From: Acidobacteriota bacterium
GTDB taxonomy: Bacteria; Acidobacteriota; Vicinamibacteria; Vicinamibacterales; UBA2999
NCBI GenBank assembly: GCA_027622905.1
Contig: JAQBVV010000022.1
Location: 1 to 32,666, forward strand
Length of the DNA: 32,666 bases
Direction: 5' to 3'
Positions 26,026 through 32,666 of this stretch are shown piece after piece. The position numbers and the translations under genes are program-made. The notes beneath the pieces are model-generated. The model did not search any database, was not told the origin of the DNA, and was given only the letters and a program-made list of their open reading frames with translations. Within the stretch, counting starts at the first letter, position 1; each line of letters opens with the position of its first letter.

Positions 26026-27054
26026 TCACGGGAGGTACGACGGCCGCAGCGGCCCACCGACGATCGCTTCCGCCGCTGGCGACTCCGGCCACATCGGCTC
26101 CGGGGCGGCGGCGTAGGTCGCATGTGCCTGGGACCGCTGATAGAGCGCCGTCTGGGACGCGATGAACTGCAGCTTCAACAGCAGTCGCGCGAGCAGGAAG
26201 AGCTGGGTCGCGACGACCGCAAGCCACATCGATGGCCCCATGCCCGTTGTGCCAGGCGCCAGGAACGCCCATGTGGTGAGCAACAACATGAACACCAGTC
26301 CGTTCAGCGCGTACAGGCCACAGACGCGCCCGCCGTGTCGGCCGATGAACGTGACGGTCGCCGCGAGTCCGCCGATCACGCTGCGCCGATCGTCCACGAC
26401 CATTCGGATCCTCGCGTAGTCGGCGACAAGATTGACGACGACCAGCGCCGCGCCGAACCACGCGTAGAGCACAGCGCGCCAGAGGAACGCGGCCCGTTCG
26501 GTGGTGATGTCCCGGGTCAGCCGGGTATAGGCGTCGTCAAACAGCCACGGATGGACGTAGGAGAACAGCCACCAGTACGCCGCGCCCACGACGAATCCGA
26601 GTCGAAGGAAGCGCCAGAACACGGCGCCGGCGACGGCGAAGAAGCCATGCGCTCGGGTCGGTCGTTGTCGTGCATAGCGGTCGATGATGCCCCCGGACAG
26701 AAACGTCCAGGCCAGCAGGTACACCGCGATTGCACCGGCGACCGGGAAGACCTCTTGCTGCGCGTCAAGCAGGCCGCTGATGTTGCCGAGCGTGGAGGCG
26801 AAGCCGATGATGACCGGCGAAAAGCTGCCGCTCAGTCCGGATGTCTGCGCCGTGAACTCCTGCCACCAGTCGTAGTCCATGCCGTCAGCGACGGCACCGG
26901 CAACCAGACTGCGACCCAGGTGGTCCTCGATCATCCCGCGTAGCGACATCGCCAGCGGCAGCGCAATCAGGACCGTCGTGGCGAATACGCCGGCGAGCAG
27001 AGCCGGCGCTCGGAACACGCGTCCGAACCCGTCTCGCCACGCTGCAACGATCAA
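26026..27054 (-). CDS. Multi-pass membrane protein of unknown function
   Basis: 342 aa with several hydrophobic segments; TTG start behind GAGGG. Confidence 0.7.
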   Translation of the reverse strand: MIVAAWRDGFGRVFRAPALLAGVFATTVLIALPLAMSLRGMIEDHLGRSLVAGAVADGMDYDWWQEFTAQTSGLSGSFSPVIIGFASTLGNISGLLDAQQEVFPVAGAIAVYLLAWTFLSGGIIDRYARQRPTRAHGFFAVAGAVFWRFLRLGFVVGAAYWWLFSYVHPWLFDDAYTRLTRDITTERAAFLWRAVLYAWFGAALVVVNLVADYARIRMVVDDRRSVIGGLAATVTFIGRHGGRVCGLYALNGLVFMLLLTTWAFLAPGTTGMGPSMWLAVVATQLFLLARLLLKLQFIASQTALYQRSQAHATYAAAPEPMWPESPAAEAIVGGPLRPSYLP

Positions 27055-27107
27055 CGGAGGGCCCTCATGTCGTACGGCTCCGGGATGGTGGCGTCGTGGT
27101 CATGCGT

Positions 27108-29192
27108 CTATACAAAGAAGGCGTAGGTCAGCATCAGATCCTGGAGCCACGCCAGCCACGTCAGGCTCCATTTGAGGCCCGCCTCGTCCGCGCGCGGGCT
27201 GAGCGTGGCGCTGTTGTTCGTATAGTCCACGTCGAGGAGGAGCACGCGATCGGGGTCCACCTGCACCGACGCAGCCTGCGACGGTCGCTCGTACGTGTAG
27301 ATGACGCGTCGGTCGTGTCCATCCCAGCGCTCCGCGATCTGCTCACCGTCACGCAGCGTCGTCACGATGTCGACAGGAAACGTGGCTTCTCCGAGCCGCT
27401 GCACGACGACGGTCGTGCGGTAGAGCGTTGCGCTCGCATCGGTATCAGCCGTCGAGTCTGGTGCTGCACGGGGTGCCGCGCCTGACATATCGCCAGAGGC
27501 GGCGTCGGTGTCCGCGTTGCGGGCAGGGCGCACCGAGGTGCTGGTGAAGCGCTGCACGCCGTAGTCGAAGGTGTTGGAGCTGCGGTAGACCTGGTCGAAA
27601 AACCACGTCATGTCCTGTCCGGTCACCTCGTTGACGACGGCGAAGAAGTCGGCCGGCTGCGGGTGCCCGAACTTCCAGCGGTCGAAGTAGGTGGACATGA
27701 TGCGCTGCAGGACGGGCCACCCGCGATGACGTTCGAGCGTGTGCAACCAGAGAGCCGTCTTGGCATAGGGCACGACCGTCCACGTGCCGGGCCAGTACTG
27801 ATACGTCGGTGTTGACGGCACGTCCGCTTCCGCATTGCGGCGATACGTGGGCAACCGATTGCCATCCGTGGCACGTGCCAACGAAATGTCCTCGAACACC
27901 CATGGCACGAATCCGCCGAAGAACCGGGCGGTCAGATGGTTGGCGAATCCAGCCTCGTCATTGGCGCGCGCCTCCGAGAAGCTGTTCAAGCCCTCGTCCA
28001 TCCACGCGTGTTCGAACTCGTTGCTACCGACGATGCCGTACCAGAACTGGTGGCCCGCCTCGTGGATCGTGACCCGCTCGGGGTCTGCCACGCGCGCCGG
28101 GGCAAGCCATCGTGAGCCCGCAGTGAAGAGCGTCGGGTACTCCATGCCGCCGCTGCCACTCCGGTACGCCGGGTCGACGATGGTGATGTGGTCGTAGGGA
28201 TAGGCGCCAAACCATTCGCCGTAGTACTTGAGCGCTGCGGCAGTGGCGTTGAAGTGGCGCGACTCCTGTCCGATGTGCTCCGGCTGAAGCAACAGCCGCA
28301 TGTTCACATGCGGCAGCGTCGGGTGCTCGAACGGCTGGAAGTGCTCGAGAAAATCAGGGCTCGTCGTCCACGCGAAGTCGTGGATGTCTTCGGCGCTGTA
28401 TCGGTGCGTCACCGTGCCATCGGCGTTGTCCGTGCGTGCGACTTCGCGGCCCGATGCGCCAACGACGAAGCCCTGCGGCAGGGTCATGCGGACGTCGTAG
28501 ACGCCGTAGTCCGAGTAGAACTCGGTAGGGGCGTGAAACTGGTGGGTGTTCCAGCCCGCGTCTTCGAGCACGCCGAGCTTCGGGAACCACTGCGCGATGA
28601 AGTAGTAGTCGCCCCGGTACCCGGTACGCGCGAATGGGCGCGGTACCTTCGCGTCCCATTCGACGTCGATCTCGACCGTATCGCCCGGTAGCACCTCCCA
28701 TGGCAGGTCCGTCGCCATCACGGTCCGGTCCTCCGTATTCCCGTCATCCGGCGCGATGAAGGCCTGCTCTTGCGTGAAGTCGACCCATTCGCCGGCAGGG
28801 CCGCCATCATCGTCTCCTGCATGGCGCACACGAAGGCGTGTCACGTCGATCGAACTCCAGGCATCGTCCCGTGGCGACGTGAAGGTGCCCCCGAGCTGCC
28901 GTTCGCGGAGCCAGGTTGATTCGACGTTTCGCCAAGCGTTCCAGTAGAGGTGAAACTGCAGCTCGCTGGTGGGATTGGCGGTGATGTTGCGCCAGCGGAT
29001 GGTTTCGCGCCCCTTCAGCGTGCGTGCGGCATGATCGAGCTGCACGTCGATGTCGTAGTTGGCATTGCGCGGCGAGAGCCCTGCTCGCCTGACCGGTTCG
29101 ACACCCGGCTCGCCCGCCTGCTGTCCATCGACGGTGACAAGGCCAAGCAGCAGTAGCGCGGCCGAAGCAACGGCGATTGCGCGGGAACGCAT
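27108..29192 (-). CDS. M1 family metallopeptidase (secreted)
   Basis: HEAGHQFWYG zinc motif plus EHAWMDEGLNSFSE; signal peptide MRSRAIAVASAALLLLGLVTVDG. Confidence 0.92.
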   Translation of the reverse strand: MRSRAIAVASAALLLLGLVTVDGQQAGEPGVEPVRRAGLSPRNANYDIDVQLDHAARTLKGRETIRWRNITANPTSELQFHLYWNAWRNVESTWLRERQLGGTFTSPRDDAWSSIDVTRLRVRHAGDDDGGPAGEWVDFTQEQAFIAPDDGNTEDRTVMATDLPWEVLPGDTVEIDVEWDAKVPRPFARTGYRGDYYFIAQWFPKLGVLEDAGWNTHQFHAPTEFYSDYGVYDVRMTLPQGFVVGASGREVARTDNADGTVTHRYSAEDIHDFAWTTSPDFLEHFQPFEHPTLPHVNMRLLLQPEHIGQESRHFNATAAALKYYGEWFGAYPYDHITIVDPAYRSGSGGMEYPTLFTAGSRWLAPARVADPERVTIHEAGHQFWYGIVGSNEFEHAWMDEGLNSFSEARANDEAGFANHLTARFFGGFVPWVFEDISLARATDGNRLPTYRRNAEADVPSTPTYQYWPGTWTVVPYAKTALWLHTLERHRGWPVLQRIMSTYFDRWKFGHPQPADFFAVVNEVTGQDMTWFFDQVYRSSNTFDYGVQRFTSTSVRPARNADTDAASGDMSGAAPRAAPDSTADTDASATLYRTTVVVQRLGEATFPVDIVTTLRDGEQIAERWDGHDRRVIYTYERPSQAASVQVDPDRVLLLDVDYTNNSATLSPRADEAGLKWSLTWLAWLQDLMLTYAFFV

Positions 29193-29241
29193 GATGCGCA
29201 TTCTACCGTTGGTTCGGTAGCCTGGCATCGCCGGAGTCCCG

Positions 29242-31980
29242 TCAGGTCAGGCGGGCATCGCCGGTACTGGCGGGTGCGGCCAGTCCGTAGCGTCGACGCT
29301 TCAGATACAGGCCCTTTCGCGAAAGCCCCAGCATCTCCGCGGCTTCTTCGACGCGCCCGCCAGAACGGCGGAGCGCGTAGTGCATCATTGTGCGCTCCAG
29401 ATGCTGGACAGCTGCGGCTACTGGTTGATCGATGCGGACGACGGTTTCAGTGGGATCAAGGACGCGTTCGGAAGCCGGGATGGTCCGCCGTGAGGCTGCG
29501 ATGTCCGGCGACAGGTGCTCCGGCATGAGGATGGCGCCGGGTTCGGCCAGCACCGCCAACCGGCGCATCTCGTTCGCGAGTTGGCGGACATTCCCCGGCC
29601 ATCGGTACAGCACCAGGTACTCCATCGTCTCCTCAGCCAGCCGCAGGTTGCCCTTGCGATATTCTTGCGCGTGTTTCCGCAAGAAGTGGTCGGCGAATGC
29701 CGGAATCTCCATTCGACGCTCGCGCAACGGTGGGAGGTGCAGGCGGACGACGCTGAGCCGGTAGAAGAGGTCCTCGCGGAACCTCCCGTTGGCCACCAGG
29801 GTATCGAGATCGGCGTTGGTCGCGGCAATCACGCGGACATCGGCCTCGATCGGCTGCAATTCACCGATCGGATGAACCTCGTGAGACTCAAGGAAGCGAA
29901 GGAGCTTGGGCTGCACCTCCAGAGTGGTGTCGCCGATCTCATCCAGGAACAGCGTTCCTCCAGTGGCCGCACGGATGACGCCAGGAAAATGGTCGGTGGC
30001 GCCGGTGAACGATCCTTTGCGGTGGCCGAACAGCTGCGAGTCGAGCATGTCCGGTGGGACTCCGCTGCAGTTGAAGGGGAGGAAGGTCGTCTTCGACCGG
30101 TCGGAGTAGGCGTGGATCGTGCGCGCCAGCACCTCCTTGCCAGTGCCGGTTTCTCCGGTCAGCAACACGGGCACCGACGTTGCCGCGATCCTGCGGGCCA
30201 CGGCCAGAAGGGTCTGCATCTCGTCGGCAAGGAACAGCGCGCCGGCCTGTTCCTCCGCCGGGCTGGCCGGCCAGACCGCTGCCCGACTGCGCTCGGCTTG
30301 CCGCGCGCGCTCAAGTTCCAACGATGCGCGGCCGAGACGAAGCACGTTGGCGAGCAGAATCGCCTTCTCCGGATCGGAGGGGACCGCGCAGACGAGAGCC
30401 AGCTCCTTGTCTTGCTCGGTGCCGAGGGCGAGGACCGCGTGTGTCGGCGAGGCGGTCGGAGGGGGCGACGCTTCGGTGGTTTCCGCGATGACGACTTTCG
30501 GCGAACAACCAAGCGCTTTGATCACCGACACCATCTCATCGCCAAGAAGCCTGGGCCTGTGAGCCAGGTCGCCCAAGGCCGCCAGCGAATCTGTGACACA
30601 CTCGACGCCCAGCGACCTGGAGTCAGGGCCTGGCTCTTCGCGCGCTGATTCAGTCGGGGCGGGGGAATCGGCATCGTCCATTTCCATTTGGACGGACACG
30701 ATGCCCTGCGCTGCCCACAATCGAAGCGCCCTGTCACGAAGATGTTCGCTCAGGACCGGCGAGCGCGCTCCCAGGATCTGTGCTGAGGCGTAGTAGTACT
30801 GGGCCTGTAGTTCACGGATTCCGGTAATGCCCAGCTCGCTCGCTTGGGTGAGGCACCGTGCCGTTTCGTCGCCGATCGCCGCTCGCGAGAATGCGTGTGC
30901 CTTCACAAGGCGACTCACAGCAGCCAGAGGCGTGTCGCCAGTCTCAGTGGCCTGCTCCTCAGCGATCTTGAGACGCTCGATCGCGGCTTCAGGGGAGCCT
31001 CGCTTTATCAAGAGTCGGGCCTCTGTGATTGTGGCCCATCGGGCGTGGTAGATCGCCGCCGGACGTTCGTATCGGTTCACACGCGTGTGCAGTTCATGGA
31101 GGACACGTTCGACATCGTCAAGCTGATTCAACGCCAAGTGGATCCGAGCAAGGCCGTCAACTGCTCCGAGCTGTGACGTCACGTCTGATTGTTCGTCGTC
31201 AAGGACTGCCGTGAGACTTCTCTCCGCCGTGGCGAACTCACCCGTAAGCAACAGCACATGCCCACCGGAGGCGTCGGCTGCTCGCGTCAGGGTTGCGTGT
31301 CCGCTCTTCTGTGCAACGGTTCGCGCAGAGCGAAGGAGCGACGTGGCGACTGCAAACTCGCAGTTGAGGCACGCTACACATCCGCGATTAAGAAGGGATG
31401 CGGCCGTAAGCCAGGTGTTCGGCGAGTGCTCGAGCAGCGAATCCGCGATGTCACAATGGCGTCGCGCTTCATCGGGGTGACCGATCTGGCCTTCAAGCAC
31501 CGATACGCACGTATGCAGGTAGGCGCTTAGGTGGCTCATTCCCGCGTTAGCAACTGAGCGCCTTAGCTTCGGAAGGGCTACGAGCACTTCATCGATTGGG
31601 CCGACTTCGATCAGCAATCGGAAGACGTGAAGGTGTGCCCGAGCGATGTGTTCGTGGACGCCAGATTCTTCTGCCAAAGACGCCGCGGCCTTTGCGTGCC
31701 GTACGGCCGACGCATGGTCCCCGCGCTGTCGACTAACCAGTGCCAGCGTCAATTCGGCCTGGGACCGAACCGCTGCCGGCGAAGCAGAATGCGCATCTAC
31801 ATCTGCTAGTTGTCTGGCCGCGTCAATTTGTCCGACAAGCGCGAGTGCGCTGGCAACGATTACCCTGTGGTGGGGTTCCAGCGCCCTGCGTTCTTCAGAC
31901 GTCTTTCCCGAAGCGCCTACGAGCTGAAGAAAAGCGCCCTTGTCGAAAAGCTGTCTTGCCGCGTCGTAACCGAGGCCCAA
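29242..31980 (-). CDS. Sigma-54-dependent transcriptional activator with long TPR-like N-terminus
   Basis: GETGTGKEVLARTIH (Walker A), GSFTGA (GAFTGA loop variant), GGTLFLDEIGD (Walker B), Fis-type HTH GGRVEEAAEMLGLSRKGLYLKRRRYG; TTG start behind GGAGG. Confidence 0.92.
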   Translation of the reverse strand: MGLGYDAARQLFDKGAFLQLVGASGKTSEERRALEPHHRVIVASALALVGQIDAARQLADVDAHSASPAAVRSQAELTLALVSRQRGDHASAVRHAKAAASLAEESGVHEHIARAHLHVFRLLIEVGPIDEVLVALPKLRRSVANAGMSHLSAYLHTCVSVLEGQIGHPDEARRHCDIADSLLEHSPNTWLTAASLLNRGCVACLNCEFAVATSLLRSARTVAQKSGHATLTRAADASGGHVLLLTGEFATAERSLTAVLDDEQSDVTSQLGAVDGLARIHLALNQLDDVERVLHELHTRVNRYERPAAIYHARWATITEARLLIKRGSPEAAIERLKIAEEQATETGDTPLAAVSRLVKAHAFSRAAIGDETARCLTQASELGITGIRELQAQYYYASAQILGARSPVLSEHLRDRALRLWAAQGIVSVQMEMDDADSPAPTESAREEPGPDSRSLGVECVTDSLAALGDLAHRPRLLGDEMVSVIKALGCSPKVVIAETTEASPPPTASPTHAVLALGTEQDKELALVCAVPSDPEKAILLANVLRLGRASLELERARQAERSRAAVWPASPAEEQAGALFLADEMQTLLAVARRIAATSVPVLLTGETGTGKEVLARTIHAYSDRSKTTFLPFNCSGVPPDMLDSQLFGHRKGSFTGATDHFPGVIRAATGGTLFLDEIGDTTLEVQPKLLRFLESHEVHPIGELQPIEADVRVIAATNADLDTLVANGRFREDLFYRLSVVRLHLPPLRERRMEIPAFADHFLRKHAQEYRKGNLRLAEETMEYLVLYRWPGNVRQLANEMRRLAVLAEPGAILMPEHLSPDIAASRRTIPASERVLDPTETVVRIDQPVAAAVQHLERTMMHYALRRSGGRVEEAAEMLGLSRKGLYLKRRRYGLAAPASTGDARLT

Positions 31981-32016
31981 GGCTGCACCTCCGATGAGTT
32001 CTGGAATCCAGTTGGA

Positions 32017-32666
32017 CTAGCCGCGGACGGGAAAAGAAACGACGTTCAGGCCCGTCTTCGACTTCAGCGAACTTAGCCGGTCTGCGAGAGCCGAAGAAAG
32101 TTGCTCGAAGGCACAGCTGTGAAGATCTCCAAAAGCGTTCTCCGTCGGGGAGTACGCCGTGAGCTCTCCGAGGAGCAGCTCCCCGTCAGCAAGCGGCGTA
32201 CTAATCGTGGCACGCATATGGGGCGTGAAGAACGTTGCGATTTGCGCTAGGTCCAAGGAAGCGTCCGAGTTGACCGAAGTTTGGCGATTAGCTGCAGACC
32301 AACCCGTCACCCGTTCGCCCATGTTTATGACCAACCCATCAAGGAATCTCTGGTCGTCTCCGCTCGTAATCCGGCATATCAATCTATCGGCGCTGGCGTC
32401 GTATTCAAAAAGAGCGTACACAGTTGCTGGCGTGACGTGGCGGAGAGCGTGCGCTGCGGCGTGCAGCGCTTCTGCGGCGGAGGTGGCCTTCGCTACCTCC
32501 CTGGCTCCTGCCTCCAATAGCTCGGCTTCAGATGCGCTAGCGCGAATCCTCTTAAGCGCGGCGGGTCCGCGGCTGTCGGAAGACTCGATAAGCCCTCTAG
32601 CGTCGATCAGGCTTCGAGCCTCATGGCGGGGATGTCCCGTGCGCTGTTGAAACTCGGCGGCGGCTC
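32017..32666 (-). CDS. GAF-domain-containing protein, 5' end truncated by the window edge
   Basis: ORF track starts at a TTG (32517), but the frame stays open to 32666 (AAAEFQQRTGHPRHEARSLIDARGLIESS...ASEAELLEAGAREVAK); GAF-like VYALFEYDASADRLICRITSGDDQRFLDGLVINMGERVTGW. Confidence 0.7.
   Translation of the reverse strand, partial: AAAEFQQRTGHPRHEARSLIDARGLIESSDSRGPAALKRIRASASEAELLEAGAREVAKATSAAEALHAAAHALRHVTPATVYALFEYDASADRLICRITSGDDQRFLDGLVINMGERVTGWSAANRQTSVNSDASLDLAQIATFFTPHMRATISTPLADGELLLGELTAYSPTENAFGDLHSCAFEQLSSALADRLSSLKSKTGLNVVSFPVRG

Noticed and set aside
1-32666. CRISPR arrays, tRNA or rRNA genes, prophage or classical defence islands
   Set aside because: No regularly spaced repeats, cloverleaf signatures, rRNA motifs or phage/defence gene families recognised by eye.

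Overview
This is a GC-rich bacterial chromosomal window. Gene content and protein style suggest Acidobacteriota (Vicinamibacteria-like), but that is inference only. I support about 19 protein-coding genes. They include:
- an AMP-ligase/ACP/PlsC fusion
- an NAD-dependent epimerase
- a four-gene secreted module headed by a di-heme cytochrome c
- an OFA-type MFS transporter
- a subclass B3-like metallo-beta-lactamase-fold protein
- an acyl-CoA ligase
- a Tat-signal 2-haloacid dehalogenase-like protein
- a CBM9/DUF5916-type outer-membrane protein
- a CCA-adding enzyme, M20 peptidase, proline dehydrogenase, PlsB-like acyltransferase, IDH/IPMDH-family dehydrogenase, DUF4149 protein and transketolase
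- a DinB-family protein, M1 metallopeptidase, sigma-54 activator and a truncated GAF protein.
One complete IS1380-family element (15204..16882) is present, with perfect terminal inverted repeats and an apparent CTAG target duplication. It sits exactly on the stop codon of the CCA-adding enzyme.
The most interesting signals are:
- that stop-codon-preserving insertion
- an apparent RNA switch in the IS leader that could silence read-through transposase expression
- seven genes with a -10-like box 6-9 nt before the start codon (candidate leaderless mRNAs)
- a symmetric ATTATAAT box that could be the -10 in both directions between transketolase and DUF4149
- the secreted cytochrome / LolA-like module
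- several unexplained palindromes and a hairpin-rich intergenic block.
No CRISPR array, rRNA or tRNA was recognised. All family calls come from motif recognition by eye, with no database search.
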